Both the position numbers and the translations under genes were made by a program. A DNA stretch of 64,000 nt. Source: Winogradskya consettensis (lineage in GTDB: Bacteria; Actinomycetota; Actinomycetes; Mycobacteriales; Micromonosporaceae). Under the pieces are notes generated by a model. The model saw only the letters and a list, made by a program, of their open reading frames with translations, ran no database searches and was not told the DNA's origin. The stretch is taken from contig NZ_BOQP01000008.1 of the NCBI RefSeq assembly GCF_018332715.1, positions 372,001 through 436,000 on the forward strand, written 5' to 3'. The first letter of the stretch is position 1. The number at the start of each line of letters is the position of its first letter. Shown here one piece after another: positions 31,221 to 40,493 of the stretch.

Positions 31221-32216
31221 TCAGAGAGCGGCGACGGTGGCGTCGATCTCGGAGAGCTCACTCTCGGACAGGCGCAGGGTTTCCAGGGCGAGGACGTTGT
31301 TCTCGAGCTGGGTGACGCTGCTGGCGCCGATGATGAGGCTGGTCATGCGGGGGTCGCGCAGGGCCCAGGCGAGCGACATCTGGGCGAGACTCTGGCCGCG
31401 GCGCTTGGCGAGGTCGTTGAGGGAGTGCAGGGCTTCGAGGGTCTTCGGGTCGAGGGCGTCCTCGTTGAGGAAGCGGCTGGTGCGGATGCGGGAGTCGTCG
31501 GGGATGCCGTTGAGGTAGCGGTCGGTGAGCAGGCCCTGCTTCAGGGGGCTGAACGCGATGCAGCCGGCGCCGGCTGCTTCGAGGGTGTCGAGCAGGGCGT
31601 CCTCCTCGGTCCAGCGGTCGAGGATCGAGTAGGACGGCTGGTGGATGAGCAGCGGGGTGCCGAGGTCCTTGAGGACCTGGGCGGCCTGGGAGGTCTGGGC
31701 GCTGCTGTAGTTGCTGAGGCCGACGTAGAGGGCCTTGCCGCTGCGGACGATGGCGTCGAGGGCGCCCATCGTCTCCTCGATCGGGGTGTCCGGGTCGGGG
31801 CGGTGGTGGTAGAAGATGTCGACGTAGTCGAGGCCGAGGCGGGCGAGGGACTGGTCGAGCGAGGAGATCAGGTACTTGCGGGAGCCGTGGTCGCCGTACG
31901 GTCCGGGCCACATGTCGTAGCCGGCCTTGCTGGAGATGACGAGTTCGTCGCGGTAGGCCTTGAGGTCGGTGGCGAGCAGCCGGCCGAAGTTGGTCTCGGC
32001 GCTGCCGTAGGGCGGGCCGTAGTTGTTGGCCAGGTCGAAGTGGGTGATGCCCAGGTCGAACGCGCGGCGCACGATGGCGCGCTGGGTGTCGAAGGGCTTG
32101 TTGTCGCCGAAGTTGTGCCAGAGGCCGAGGCTGAGGGCGGGGAGGTTCAGGCCGCTCTTGCCCGCTCGGCGGTACGTCATGGTGTCGTAGCGGTTCTCTG
32201 CCGCGGAGTAGGTCAC
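31221..32216 (-). CDS. Aldo/keto reductase, YghZ (L-glyceraldehyde-3-phosphate reductase) type
   Basis: 331 residues. The tetrad is visible: Asp and Tyr in FDLANNYGPPYGSAE, Lys in VISSKAGYDMWPG, His in IFYHHRPD. NRYDTMTYRRAGKSGLNLPALSLGLWHNFG at the N terminus matches E. coli YghZ closely, which fixes the GTG 32216 start. NADPH-dependent reduction of small aldehydes such as methylglyoxal is the family role. It runs away from gcvP; the riboswitch region separates them. Confidence 0.93.
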   Translation of the reverse strand: MTYSAAENRYDTMTYRRAGKSGLNLPALSLGLWHNFGDNKPFDTQRAIVRRAFDLGITHFDLANNYGPPYGSAETNFGRLLATDLKAYRDELVISSKAGYDMWPGPYGDHGSRKYLISSLDQSLARLGLDYVDIFYHHRPDPDTPIEETMGALDAIVRSGKALYVGLSNYSSAQTSQAAQVLKDLGTPLLIHQPSYSILDRWTEEDALLDTLEAAGAGCIAFSPLKQGLLTDRYLNGIPDDSRIRTSRFLNEDALDPKTLEALHSLNDLAKRRGQSLAQMSLAWALRDPRMTSLIIGASSVTQLENNVLALETLRLSESELSEIDATVAAL

Positions 32217-32275
32217 ACACCACAGCCTAGGGACATGCTGAGGAAACATGATCACTGGTAGGTTTTCCGGTAGCC

Positions 32276-32420
32276 GAACAGCCGCGCGGGAGAGATCGCC
32301 AGTTCGTATGGCGGCGCCGAAGGGGCAAATCCTCCCCGGAACCTCTCAGGCAAAAGGACCGCGCTGGCAGGCGACTCTGAAATCCCTTCCTGGGGTGACA
32401 GAGGGGGAGGTTGCCTTGTC
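32276..32420 (+). promoter_or_regulatory. Glycine riboswitch before gcvP
   Basis: The aptamer is closed by GCGCGG (32284-32289) and CCGCGC (32359-32364) and contains the family core: GGGAGAGA, GCGCCGAAGGGGCAAA, CCTCTCAGGCAAAAGGACC. The following GGCAGGCGACTCTGAAATC looks like the ghost half of a single-aptamer glycine switch. CTCTG (32375-32379)/CAGAG (32399-32403), with inner ATCCC/GGGGT, makes an expression-platform hairpin. Glycine would turn on the decarboxylase that consumes it. Confidence 0.95.
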
Positions 32421-32440
32421 GACCTTTCCCGGGAGCCGCC

Positions 32441-35251
32441 ATGACGTTCGCTAATCGCCACATCGGTGCTGATGGGGATGCCCAGGCCCAGATGTTGAAG
32501 GCCATCGGGCAGGCTTCGCTCGAGACGCTGATGGATGCCGCGATCCCTGAGGTGATCCGCTGGCACGAGCGGCTCGAGCTGCCCGAGGCGGCCTCCGAGG
32601 AGGAGGCGATCGCGGAGCTGCGGGAGATCGCGGGTCGCAACACGGTCGCGACGTCGATGATCGGTCTGGGCTATTACGGCACGTTCACGCCTGCGGTGAT
32701 CCGGCGGAACGTGCTGGAGAATCCGTCCTGGTACACGGCTTATACGCCGTATCAGCCGGAGATCAGCCAGGGCCGGCTCGAGGCGTTGCTGAACTTCCAG
32801 ACGATGGTGACGGACCTCACGGGTCTGACGACGGCGAACGCGTCGATGCTGGACGAGGGCACGGCGGTCGCGGAGGCGATGACGCTCGCGCGGCGGTCGT
32901 CGAAGAGCAAGAGCCCGGTGTACGTCGTGGACGCGGACACGTTGCCGCAGACGTTGAGTGTGCTGCGGACCCGGGCGGAGCCGCTGGGTATCGAGTTGAC
33001 GCTGGTCGACCTGGACGGTGACGTGGAGTTGCCGGCGGAGTTCTTCGGGTTGCACGTGCAGTATCCGGGTGCGTCGGGTGCGGTGCGGGATCATGCGGCG
33101 CTGGTGGAGGCGGCTCACGCGGTGGGTGCGCTGGTGACGGTGGCTGCTGATCTGCTGGCGTTGACGTTGCTGCGGACGCCGGGGGAGATCGGGGCGGACA
33201 TCGCGGCGGGGACGACGCAGCGGTTCGGTGTGCCGCTCGGGTTCGGTGGCCCGCACGCGGGTTATCTGGCGGTGCGGGCCGGGCTGGAGCGGTCGCTGCC
33301 GGGTCGTCTGGTGGGTGTGTCGAAGGACGCGGACGGCGCGCCGGCCTATCGGCTGGCGTTGCAGACGCGGGAGCAGCACATCCGCCGGGAGAAGGCGACG
33401 TCGAACATCTGCACGGCGCAGGTGCTGCTCGCGGTGATGGCGAGCATGTACGCCGTTTATCATGGTCCGGCGGGGTTGCGGGCGATCGCGCAGCGGGCGC
33501 ACAACATGGCGCGGGCGGTGCAGACGGGGCTGGCGTCGGCGGGTGTCGAGGTGACGAACACGGCGTTCTTCGACACGGTGACGGCGGTGGTGCCGGGCCG
33601 GGCTGCGGAGATCGTGGCGGCTGCCGAGGCGAGCGGGATCAACCTGCGGCTGGTGGATGCGGACCGGGTGTCGATCGCGGCGGACGAGACGACGACGCCG
33701 GCGCACGTGTCGGCGGTGCTGGCGGCGTTCGGGGCGGCTGACGCGCCGGAGGTTGTCGACGGGATCCCGCGTGAGCTGCTGCGCGCGACGGATTACCTGA
33801 CGCACCCGGTGTTCCATTCGCATCACTCGGAGACGGCGATGCTGCGGTACCTGCGCAAGCTGTCGGACCGGGACTATGCCCTGGACCGGGGGATGATCCC
33901 GCTGGGGTCGTGCACGATGAAGCTGAACGCGACGACGGAGATGGAGCCGGTGTCGTGGGCGGAGTTCGCGAACATCCACCCGTACGCTCCGGCGTCGCAG
34001 ACCCAGGGTTATGAGGCCCTGGTGTCGCAGTTGGAGGGGTGGCTGGCGCAGGTCACCGGGTATGACGCGGTGAGTGTGCAGCCGAACGCCGGGTCGCAGG
34101 GGGAGCTGGCGGGTCTGCTGGCGATCCGTGGCTATCACCGGGCGAACGGTGACACGCATCGCGAGGTGTGCCTGATCCCGTCGAGTGCGCACGGTACGAA
34201 TGCCGCGAGTGCGGTGATGGCGGGTATGCGGGTCGTCGTGGTGGCATGTGACGACATGGGCAACGTCGACCTGGCGGATCTGGACGCGAAGATCGAGAAG
34301 CACCGGGACGCCCTGGCGGCGATCATGGTGACGTATCCGTCGACGCACGGGGTGTACGAGAAGGGCATCGCGGACCTGTGTGGCAAGGTCCACGACGCGG
34401 GTGGTCAGGTGTACGTCGACGGGGCGAACCTGAACGCGCTGGTCGGGTATGCCAAGCCGGGCAAGTTCGGGGCGGACGTGTCGCACCTGAACCTGCACAA
34501 GACGTTCTGCATCCCGCACGGTGGCGGCGGTCCGGGTGTCGGGCCGGTCGCGGTCCGGGCGCACCTGGCGGCGTTCCTGCCGGGTGACCCTTTGTCGCAG
34601 GCCGCGGATACGCACGCGGTGTCGGCGGCGGCGCACGGGTCGGCGGGGATTCTGCCGATCTCGTGGGCGTACCTGCGGATGATGGGCCCGGACGGCCTGG
34701 CGGCGGCGACTGCCGCGGCGGTGCTGACGGCGAACTACGTGGCGGCGCGGCTGCGGGACCACTTCCCGGTGCTGTACGCGGGTAACGAGGGTCTGGTCGC
34801 GCACGAGTGCATCCTGGATCTGCGGCCGATCACGAAGGCGACGGGCGTGAGCGTGGACGACGTGGCGAAGCGGCTGATCGACTACGGGTTCCACGCGCCG
34901 ACGATGTCGTTCCCGGTGGCGGGCACCCTGATGGTGGAGCCGACCGAGAGCGAGGACCTCGCCGAGCTGGAAAGGTTCTGTGACGCGATGATCGCGATCA
35001 AGGGTGAGATCGACCGGGTCGCTGCGGGTGACTGGCCGGCGGACGACAACCCGCTGCACCACGCCCCGCACACGGCGTCGGCGGTGACGGCGGACGAGTG
35101 GGACCACGCGTACCCGCGGTCGCTCGCCGGTTTCCCGGCGGGTGTGGACCGGACGTCGAAGTACTGGCCGCCGGTGCGGCGCATCGACGGTGCGTACGGT
35201 GACCGGAACCTGGTCTGCTCGTGCCCGTCGCCGGAGGCGTTCGAGGACTGA
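32441..35251 (+). CDS. gcvP: Glycine dehydrogenase (decarboxylating), P protein of the cleavage system
   Basis: 936 residues, the single-chain (fused alpha and beta) form. It decarboxylates glycine with PLP and passes the aminomethyl group to GcvH. Family landmarks are [21 protein letters not shown] at the start, [50 protein letters not shown], and PLP-Lys at ~687 in [15 protein letters not shown]. The end is SPEAFED. ATG 32441 follows GGGAG and lies downstream of a glycine riboswitch. The partner genes gcvT, gcvH and lpd are not in this window. Confidence 0.98.
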   Translation: MTFANRHIGADGDAQAQMLKAIGQASLETLMDAAIPEVIRWHERLELPEAASEEEAIAELREIAGRNTVATSMIGLGYYGTFTPAVIRRNVLENPSWYTAYTPYQPEISQGRLEALLNFQTMVTDLTGLTTANASMLDEGTAVAEAMTLARRSSKSKSPVYVVDADTLPQTLSVLRTRAEPLGIELTLVDLDGDVELPAEFFGLHVQYPGASGAVRDHAALVEAAHAVGALVTVAADLLALTLLRTPGEIGADIAAGTTQRFGVPLGFGGPHAGYLAVRAGLERSLPGRLVGVSKDADGAPAYRLALQTREQHIRREKATSNICTAQVLLAVMASMYAVYHGPAGLRAIAQRAHNMARAVQTGLASAGVEVTNTAFFDTVTAVVPGRAAEIVAAAEASGINLRLVDADRVSIAADETTTPAHVSAVLAAFGAADAPEVVDGIPRELLRATDYLTHPVFHSHHSETAMLRYLRKLSDRDYALDRGMIPLGSCTMKLNATTEMEPVSWAEFANIHPYAPASQTQGYEALVSQLEGWLAQVTGYDAVSVQPNAGSQGELAGLLAIRGYHRANGDTHREVCLIPSSAHGTNAASAVMAGMRVVVVACDDMGNVDLADLDAKIEKHRDALAAIMVTYPSTHGVYEKGIADLCGKVHDAGGQVYVDGANLNALVGYAKPGKFGADVSHLNLHKTFCIPHGGGGPGVGPVAVRAHLAAFLPGDPLSQAADTHAVSAAAHGSAGILPISWAYLRMMGPDGLAAATAAAVLTANYVAARLRDHFPVLYAGNEGLVAHECILDLRPITKATGVSVDDVAKRLIDYGFHAPTMSFPVAGTLMVEPTESEDLAELERFCDAMIAIKGEIDRVAAGDWPADDNPLHHAPHTASAVTADEWDHAYPRSLAGFPAGVDRTSKYWPPVRRIDGAYGDRNLVCSCPSPEAFED

Positions 35252-35271
35252 GCCGCGGCGAAGGCCGCGGT

Positions 35272-35303
35272 GAGGGCCGGCCGGTTCGCGCCGGCCGGCC
35301 CTC
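35272..35303 (+). terminator. Hairpin after gcvP
   Basis: GAGGGCCGGCCGG (35272-35284), loop TTCGCG, CCGGCCGGCCCTC (35291-35303): a perfect 13-bp stem 20 bp after the gcvP stop. Confidence 0.85.
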
Positions 35304-35782
35304 GCACGGTTGTCGTGGTGGGCGCAGGGCTCGGCTGCTTCGGCGGAGCCGGGCGTTCGCCGCCTGGTGTCAGGGGCGTCGCTCTCGGCTTCGTCGCCGG
35401 GATGCCGGGACTAGCTGTGCCTTACAGGTGTGACGGTGTCGCTGTGCCGGTCCGGGCTCGGGCCGGGTGGGCTCGGGCCGGGGCGGGCTCGGGCGGCGTA
35501 TGCGGGCCGTCGGCTGGGGGCCGCCGGCCTGAGCCGCCCGTTGCGCTGCCGGTCTCGCCGGCCGCTGCGAGCGCTGGCTTGCTGCGATGCGGGCACCGGC
35601 TCGCTGGAGGCACCGGCTCGCTGGGAGCATTGGGCCCGTTGTGAGCATCGGGCCTGCTGCGGGGCTCATGGCGCCGGGTGGTTGGCTGAGCCCGGTGAGC
35701 GGGTCCGTGCGGGTCTGTGCGATTGTGGCTGCTCCGGTGACCCTGGTCGGGCCGCTCGGAGGATGCCGGGTCGGCTGGTGGG
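35304..35782. other. Gene-free, low-complexity GC-rich stretch
   Basis: This ~480 bp holds many imperfect repeats of GGGCTCGGGCCGGG, GGCACCGGCTCGCTGG and similar units. It has no ribosome site followed by a believable frame. The DNA favours one strand for G over C (GGGCC, GGTGG), which gives long but empty open frames. I see no gene in it. Confidence 0.6.
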
Positions 35783-35983
35783 TCAGGCGGCGAGGGCGTG
35801 GCGGGCCGGGCCGCGGTGCGGCTCGATGACGCTGCAGTCGGGCAGCAGCTCGCCGGTGTCCTCGAAGACGATGACTCCGTTGCAGAGCAGGCTCCATCCC
35901 TGTTCAGGGAAGGTGGCCACGATACGGGCCGCTTCGCGGTCCATGGCCTCGGCGTTAGGGCAGGTGTTTTGGTGCTGGCACAT
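35783..35983 (-). CDS. DUF5999 family small protein
   Basis: 66 residues, starting MCQHQNTCPNAEAMDREAARIV and continuing ATFPEQGWSLLCNGVIVFEDTG, ELLPDCSVIEP. This is the well-conserved actinobacterial family whose members share the MC.HQ..CP..... start and the PEQGWSLLCNGV core. The Cys pair at residues 2 and 8 may bind metal. The function is unknown. It is divergent from the PabB-like gene over about 120 bp. Confidence 0.9.
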   Translation of the reverse strand: MCQHQNTCPNAEAMDREAARIVATFPEQGWSLLCNGVIVFEDTGELLPDCSVIEPHRGPARHALAA

Positions 35984-36104
35984 CGGGGGATCTCCGGTAA
36001 GGGGTTGTGTTGTGCTTCACATCAACGGGGCCGAACACTACTCCTTCCGAACGATTTCGGCTGGCGCGGGTGATGGGGCTCCGTTGACAGAATCCACTGT
36101 TCAG

Positions 36105-37349
36105 ATGTTCCACGGTGGGCGCCGATACGACCACTTTCCGACACCCGCGCAAACAGGTCCACCGGGTTCTCCGGCCTCCTGCCTGCACCGTCACCGTCCG
36201 TCATCCAGGTTCGAGTGGTACCTGTCCGACGGTGGTGACCCCGCAGAGCTTGTGACAGCCTGGCTCGCGGGCAACGGACTGCCGGTGCGAAACCTCATCC
36301 GTTCGGCCATCCCATTCCACCCGATCGATGAAGACACGGTCTGCGGATCTGCACTCTACGTGTCTGCGGCCGCCGGTTCGGTGATGGCCGGTGGGATGCC
36401 CGGCGCGGTCACCCCCGTCCCGGGAATCCCGGACGTGGCTGCGGTTCTCTACGTCCACCACGACCAGGGTACCCACTCTGGGAGCGGTTCCACCCCGACG
36501 CCCAGCGCTCACCCTGAGTCAGCTCCGCCGCCGTGGGAGCTCGGTTCGTGGGTGCCCAGCTGGACCCGTCAGGAACATGCCAATGCTGTCGGCGCGGTCC
36601 GCGCCGCGATCGCGCGGGGCGACGTCTATCAGGTCAACGTCGTCGGTCACGCCAGCGCGCCGTACACCGGGGATCCGGTCGCGGCCCTACAGCGGGTGAC
36701 CAGAATCCCCGGCGCCCGGTACGGCGGGATGATGGCGGGCGACAATTGGCATATCGCGACGGCGTCCCCGGAAACCCTTGTCGAGATCCGCGCCGGGCGG
36801 GTGATCACCCGCCCGATCAAAGGGACCCGCCCGGCGACCGTGAAAGGGCGCGCGGAACTGCTCGCGTCCGACAAGGAACGCGCCGAACACGTGATGATCG
36901 TCGACCTGTCCCGCAACGACCTGGCCCGGCTGCCGGGTGTCGGTCCGGTCCGCGTCGACGAGCTTTTCGGCGTACGCGAATGGTCCGGTCTCTGGCAGGC
37001 CGAGTCGCAGGTGTCCGCGCCGATCACCGGCACCCTGGACCTGTCCGCGTTGCTGCGGGCCCTGTGCCCGGGCGGCTCGGTGACGGGCGCACCCAAACTC
37101 GCAGCACTGAACGAGATCGCACACCTGGAACCGGTCGGCCGCGGCGTCAGCATGGGCGCCCTCGGCTGGGTCGGCACCGACCACGTCGACCTCGGCCTGA
37201 CCATCCGCACGGTCGCCGCGACCGAGGGCCGGCTGCACCTGTGGGCCGGCGGTGGCATCACCATCGACAGTGACCCCTGGGCCGAGGTCGACGAAGCCGC
37301 CGCCAAAGCCGGCCCGTTGCGCGCGATCCTGGCCGGGCCGGGCGTCTGA
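36105..37349 (+). CDS. pabB: Chorismate-binding enzyme, PabB-like (aminodeoxychorismate synthase component I)
   Basis: About 414 residues. The chorismate-binding core is clear: AIARGDVYQVNVVGHASAPY, RYGGMMAGDNWHIATASPETLVEI, RPIKGTRPATVKGRAELLASDKERAEHVMIVDLSRNDLARLPGVG, LLRALCPGGSVTGAPKLAALNEIA and WAGGGITIDSDPWAEVDE. PIKGTRP is the aminodeoxychorismate synthase-type motif. It converts chorismate for p-aminobenzoate and folate. ATG 36105 gives an N-terminal extension of ~35 odd residues, so the true start may be internal. A small inverted repeat CCGAA-CGAT-TTCGG lies at 36047-36060. It is followed by def and a methyltransferase. Confidence 0.88.
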   Translation: MFHGGRRYDHFPTPAQTGPPGSPASCLHRHRPSSRFEWYLSDGGDPAELVTAWLAGNGLPVRNLIRSAIPFHPIDEDTVCGSALYVSAAAGSVMAGGMPGAVTPVPGIPDVAAVLYVHHDQGTHSGSGSTPTPSAHPESAPPPWELGSWVPSWTRQEHANAVGAVRAAIARGDVYQVNVVGHASAPYTGDPVAALQRVTRIPGARYGGMMAGDNWHIATASPETLVEIRAGRVITRPIKGTRPATVKGRAELLASDKERAEHVMIVDLSRNDLARLPGVGPVRVDELFGVREWSGLWQAESQVSAPITGTLDLSALLRALCPGGSVTGAPKLAALNEIAHLEPVGRGVSMGALGWVGTDHVDLGLTIRTVAATEGRLHLWAGGGITIDSDPWAEVDEAAAKAGPLRAILAGPGV

Positions 37350-37373
37350 TCGCGGGCCGGTAGATTTGAGGGC

Positions 37374-37868
37374 ATGACTGTGCGCCCCATCCGCCTGTAC
37401 GGAGACCCCGTCCTGCGTACCCCGTCCGACGCGGTGACCGATTTCGACGCCGCCGTGCGGGAGCTCGTCGCCGACCTGGAGGACACCGTGCGGGTGCCCG
37501 GCCGGGCCGGGGTCGCCGCCCCGCAGATCGGCGTGGGCGTGCGCGCCTTCTCCTACAACGTCGACGGCGTGGTCGGGCACCTGATCAACCCGGTCCTCAG
37601 CGACTTCGACGGTGAGCAGGACGACGAGGAGGGCTGCCTGTCGCTGCCCGACCTGGGCTTCGCGACACCCCGCGCGATGTCCGTCACCGCGTCCGGCTTC
37701 GACCAGGACGGCAAACCGGTGACGATCCACGGGACGGGGCTGCTCGCCCGTGCGCTGCAGCACGAGACCGACCACCTCGACGGCCGCCTCTACATCGACA
37801 CCCTCACCGGTGACACCCGGCGCCAGGCCCTGCGTGAGCTGCGCCGGCTGCCCCGTGCGAGCGCGTGA
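37374..37868 (+). CDS. def: Peptide deformylase
   Basis: 164 residues. All three metal motifs are present: motif 1 GVAAPQIGVG, motif 2 EGCLSLPDL (Cys metal ligand), motif 3 QHETDHLDG (two His ligands and the catalytic Glu). It removes formyl from new N-terminal Met on ribosome-bound chains. This is probably a second, accessory deformylase, since it is not in the usual fmt-def context. The next gene starts inside its stop (GTGA). Confidence 0.96.
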   Translation: MTVRPIRLYGDPVLRTPSDAVTDFDAAVRELVADLEDTVRVPGRAGVAAPQIGVGVRAFSYNVDGVVGHLINPVLSDFDGEQDDEEGCLSLPDLGFATPRAMSVTASGFDQDGKPVTIHGTGLLARALQHETDHLDGRLYIDTLTGDTRRQALRELRRLPRASA

Positions 37869-38509
37869 CCGTCCCCGACACGACGAGGCTGGCCCGGGAG
37901 TCGCTGGCCGCGGGTGACCCGACGGGCTGGTTCGAGCAGCTGTACGCGCAAGCCGGCGCGGACATCCCCTGGGACGTCCCCCGGCCCAGCCGCTACCTCA
38001 CCGCCTGGGCCGAGGACAACGCGGTGACCGGCCGGGGCCGCAGCGCCCTGGTCGTCGGGTGCGGGCTGGGCCGCGACGCCGAGTTCCTGGGCGGGCTCGG
38101 CTTCGCGGTGACCGCTTTCGACATCTCCGAGACGGCGGTACGCACCGCACGTGACCGCCACCCCGGATCGCCGGTCTACTACGTGGTCGCCGACCTGCTC
38201 GCGCCGCCCACCCGCTGGCGGGACGCGTTCGACCTGGTGGTGGAGAGCAACAACGTCCAGGCCCTGCCCCGCCCCACGCGCGACCGGGCGATCGCGAACG
38301 TCGCCCCGCTGGTCGCCCCGGGCGGCACCCTGCTCGTCCTGGCCGCCGCGGCGGTGGACGCGCGCCGCGAAGGACCGCCGTGGCCGCTCGAGCGTGACGA
38401 GATCGAAGCGTTCGGCACCGGCCTGACCACCGTCGGCATCGAGCACCTCACCGACAACCCCGGCGAGACCCTCCGTGCCCGGTGGTGCGCGGAGTTCCGC
38501 AAACAGTAA
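37865..38509 (+). CDS. SAM-dependent methyltransferase (class I)
   Basis: 214 residues. Motif I is SALVVGCGLGRDAEFLGGLGF, the acidic end of strand 2 is VTAFDISETAV, and motif IV is FDLVVESNNVQAL. The N-terminal QLYAQAGADIPWDVPRPSRYL matches a thiopurine methyltransferase-like small-molecule family. The GTG start overlaps the deformylase stop by four bases, so the two are coupled. The substrate is unknown. Confidence 0.9.
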   Translation: MTVPDTTRLARESLAAGDPTGWFEQLYAQAGADIPWDVPRPSRYLTAWAEDNAVTGRGRSALVVGCGLGRDAEFLGGLGFAVTAFDISETAVRTARDRHPGSPVYYVVADLLAPPTRWRDAFDLVVESNNVQALPRPTRDRAIANVAPLVAPGGTLLVLAAAAVDARREGPPWPLERDEIEAFGTGLTTVGIEHLTDNPGETLRARWCAEFRKQ

Positions 38510-38511
38510 CT

Positions 38512-38547
38512 ATGATCGTCGTTGTGTTCTCCCCGTGTAAGTCCTAG
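38512..38547 (+). CDS. Leader peptide of the MFS gene (uORF)
   Basis: ATG 38512 to TAG 38547 encodes MIVVVFSPCKS; the in-frame GTG 38524 gives MFSPCKS. TATGAT (38511-38516) looks like a -10, so transcription would start at about 38523 and the GTG form would be translated leaderless. It ends one base before CTGTCG, the first arm of the folding leader, and could act as a drug-sensing peptide. Confidence 0.5.
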   Translation: MIVVVFSPCKS

Positions 38548-38646
38548 CTGTCGAGCTGCGACACGCGGGTGGAGTCTGCCCTTTTCCGGGAGTCCTCCGC
38601 GTGTCTGTCGAGCCCCTGACAGAGCACTCAGCGACAGGACTTCCTC
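38548..38646 (+). promoter_or_regulatory. Folding leader (attenuator) upstream of the MFS exporter
   Basis: CTGTCG occurs at 38548-38553 and again at 38605-38610; the complement CGACAG (38632-38637) overlaps the ribosome site AGGA (38636-38639) of the MFS GTG start. GACACGCGG (38560-38568) and CCGCGTGTC (38597-38605) make a 9-bp helix that competes with the second CTGTCG. CTGTC (38605-38609) can also pair with GACAG (38618-38622). Two mutually exclusive folds, only one hiding the ribosome site, are the hallmark of ribosome-mediated attenuation. Confidence 0.6.
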
Positions 38647-39894
38647 GTGGACAACTCCCTCCCGGCGCCCCTGTGGCGCCGGCGCAACTTTCAGCTGCTG
38701 ATCGGCGGGCGGCTGGTCTCGCAGGTCGGTGACCAGCTTCAGTTCCTCGCCCTGCCCCTGCTCGTCGTGGCCCTCACCGGGTCCGCCACCCAGGCCGGCG
38801 TCCTGCTCGGCCTGCAGACCGTCCTCTACCTGGGCTTCGGGCTGGTCGCCGGTGCGCTGGCCGACCGCTGGGACCGCCGAACCACCATGATCTGGTGCGA
38901 GGTCGGCCGTGCCGCGCTGACCGCCTCCATCCCCGTCGCCGCGGCGTGCGGCGCGCTCGGCATGCCGCAGCTGTACGCCGTCGCGGTCCTCACCGGTGCC
39001 CTCAGCACCCTGTTCGGCGCGGCTAACAGCGCGGTGCTACCGAACATCGTCACCAACGACGAGCTGCCCCGCGCGCTGGGAACGATCGGCGTGCTGTCCA
39101 ACACCCTGCGCATTGCCGGCGCCTCGGTGGCCGGCGTCGCCTACGCCGTGGGGCGGACGTTCCCGTTCGCGGTCAACGCCGCCTCGTTCCTGGTCTCGGC
39201 CGTCGCCCTGCGCGGCATCCGCGCCAACTTCCACCAAGAACGGGCCGACCTCCAGCAGGAACGGGCCGCGACCGGCGTGTCGCCGCGGGCTCTTGTGGCC
39301 GAGATCGGTCAGGGGCTGGGCTGGCTGTGGCGTACCCCGATGATCCGGACCCTCGCCCTGATCGATGCGGCGGACAGCCTGCGCTACGGCGCGGGCTACC
39401 TGCTGATCATCGTGCTGGCCCAGCGCCTGGACGCGAACCCCGCCCAGGTCGGGCTCGTGTTCACCGGCGCGGCGGTCGGGGCGCTGCTCGGCAGCGTGCT
39501 GGCACCGGTCCTCACCCGCCGGTATCGGCTGGGGAGGCTGTCGATCGCGATGCTGTGGGTCGAGGCGCTGGCGTTCCCGTTCTACGCGGTCGCGCCGGTG
39601 TGGTGGCTGCTGCTGGTCGTGGCGTTCGCGGAGTCGGTGGTGTCGCCGATCTACAACGTGGCCCTGGACTCCTACCGGCTCGCGGTCACCCCGGACGCGC
39701 TGCGGGGCAGGGTCACCAGCGCGATCGACACGCTGACCACCGGCGGCGCGGCGATCGGGACGATGGCGGGTGGTGCGTTGATCGCGCTGCTCGGTGCGCC
39801 AGCGCTGACCTATGTCCTGGCCGGCTGGCTCGTGCTGCTGGCTCTCACGGCGACCCTGAGCAGAACAGTCCGCAGGGCCGGAGCAACGACGTGA
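38647..39894 (+). CDS. MFS exporter (MFS_3 / macrolide-siderophore efflux type)
   Basis: 415 residues with about 12 membrane segments. WRRRNFQLLIGGRLVSQVGDQLQFLALPLLVVALTGS is the typical start of the MFS_3 group (MefA and EntS-like). GALADRWDRRTTMIWCE is motif A. ILGTIGVLSNTLRIAG-like and YRLAVTPDALRGRVTSAIDTLTTGGAAIG segments follow. Start GTG 38647, with AGGAC 7 bases upstream. The leader suggests induction by a translation inhibitor. The nearby siderophore operon is on the other strand, past two gene remnants, so export of that siderophore is possible too. Confidence 0.9.
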   Translation: MDNSLPAPLWRRRNFQLLIGGRLVSQVGDQLQFLALPLLVVALTGSATQAGVLLGLQTVLYLGFGLVAGALADRWDRRTTMIWCEVGRAALTASIPVAAACGALGMPQLYAVAVLTGALSTLFGAANSAVLPNIVTNDELPRALGTIGVLSNTLRIAGASVAGVAYAVGRTFPFAVNAASFLVSAVALRGIRANFHQERADLQQERAATGVSPRALVAEIGQGLGWLWRTPMIRTLALIDAADSLRYGAGYLLIIVLAQRLDANPAQVGLVFTGAAVGALLGSVLAPVLTRRYRLGRLSIAMLWVEALAFPFYAVAPVWWLLLVVAFAESVVSPIYNVALDSYRLAVTPDALRGRVTSAIDTLTTGGAAIGTMAGGALIALLGAPALTYVLAGWLVLLALTATLSRTVRRAGATT

Positions 39895-39932
39895 TGTTCG
39901 GAGTCTTTGACTCGTTTACAGGGGGACCTGGC

Positions 39933-40111
39933 CACGGGGCACGAAGTTGCGCCGGAACCGGCTGTGCCGCAACCTTCTGCGGCGTCAGATGTCAAGCCTG
40001 GACCAATCACGTCTGGCCAGGAAACACATGTTCTTCCCGTCAGACGTGATCGGCCGGATTTGACGAGCAACACCGCAGAAAGTTCTCGCATCCCGCTGTC
40101 CAGTGCAACAT
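39933..40111 (-). repeat. Structured repeat, copy B (candidate ncRNA or hairpin element)
   Basis: Inverted counterpart of the element at 27073-27236. The 164-bp core (39946-40109) folds about 40027. Helices (plus-strand coordinates) are GTTGCGCCGGA/TCCAGTGCAAC ends, TTCTGCGGCGT (39975-39985)/ACACCGCAGAA (40070-40080), GTCAA (39991-39995)/TTGAC (40060-40064), ATCACGTCTG (40006-40015)/CAGACGTGAT (40041-40050), and apical GGAA/TTCC. It sits just after the MFS stop and next to gene remnants, as copy A does. Orientation (-) is set by alignment to copy A and by the G-U pairs. Confidence 0.75.
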
Positions 40112-40157
40112 TCAGCCTCGCGGCATGGACTGCAAAGTGGCGGCCTTCGTGACACCG

Positions 40158-40337
40158 ACCAGCCGGGCGGCCCGCGGCCTGGTTCGTCGTCACGCAGGGC
40201 CGCAGCTCGCGCTCGTAGGCGGCGAACCCGGCCCGGTGGTCGCCGGCGCACCGGGCCAGCTCGCGGGCGAGGACGCGGGCGCCGATCAGCGCCTGCGACG
40301 CGCCCAGGCCGAACGCTCGCCGGAGGTCCGCGAACAC
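40158..40337 (-). pseudogene. Remnant of an FAD-dependent monooxygenase C-terminus
   Basis: The minus strand reads FADLRRAFGLGASQALIGARVLARELA, then GDHRAGFAAYERELRPCVTTNQAAG, which matches the C-terminal end of flavin monooxygenases (the 'G.G...AL..A..LA..LA...GD...A...YE..LRP....NQ' region). Nothing of the FAD Rossmann domain precedes it. It is a fragment. Confidence 0.7.
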
Positions 40338-40493
40338 CTAGCCACGGCGCAGCGCCGGGGCCGCGCGGGACTCGGCGGTTCCGTGCCCCTGGCGTTGCTG
40401 AACGGACTGAGGCTGCAGTGGCTCGTCGATCCCGGGCAAGCGCCGTCCGTCGAGGACGTCGAGGACGAGCTGGACCGGTCTAGACGACGATGA
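40330..40493 (+). pseudogene. Remnant of a TetR-family regulator C-terminus
   Basis: The plus strand reads SVPLALLNGLRLQWLVDPGQAPSVEDVEDELDR to a TGA at 40491-40493. This is the typical C-terminal helix of TetR regulators ('AL.NGL.LQWL.DP......ED...ELDR'), but no DNA-binding part is present. With the FAD monooxygenase fragment on the other strand it probably represents a former regulator/enzyme pair. It overlaps the end of the decarboxylase gene by 14 bp. Confidence 0.65.

Noticed and set aside
32252-35107. 951-codon minus-strand frame opposite gcvP
   Set aside because: Shadow frame of gcvP: His/Arg rich, no ribosome site, no family.
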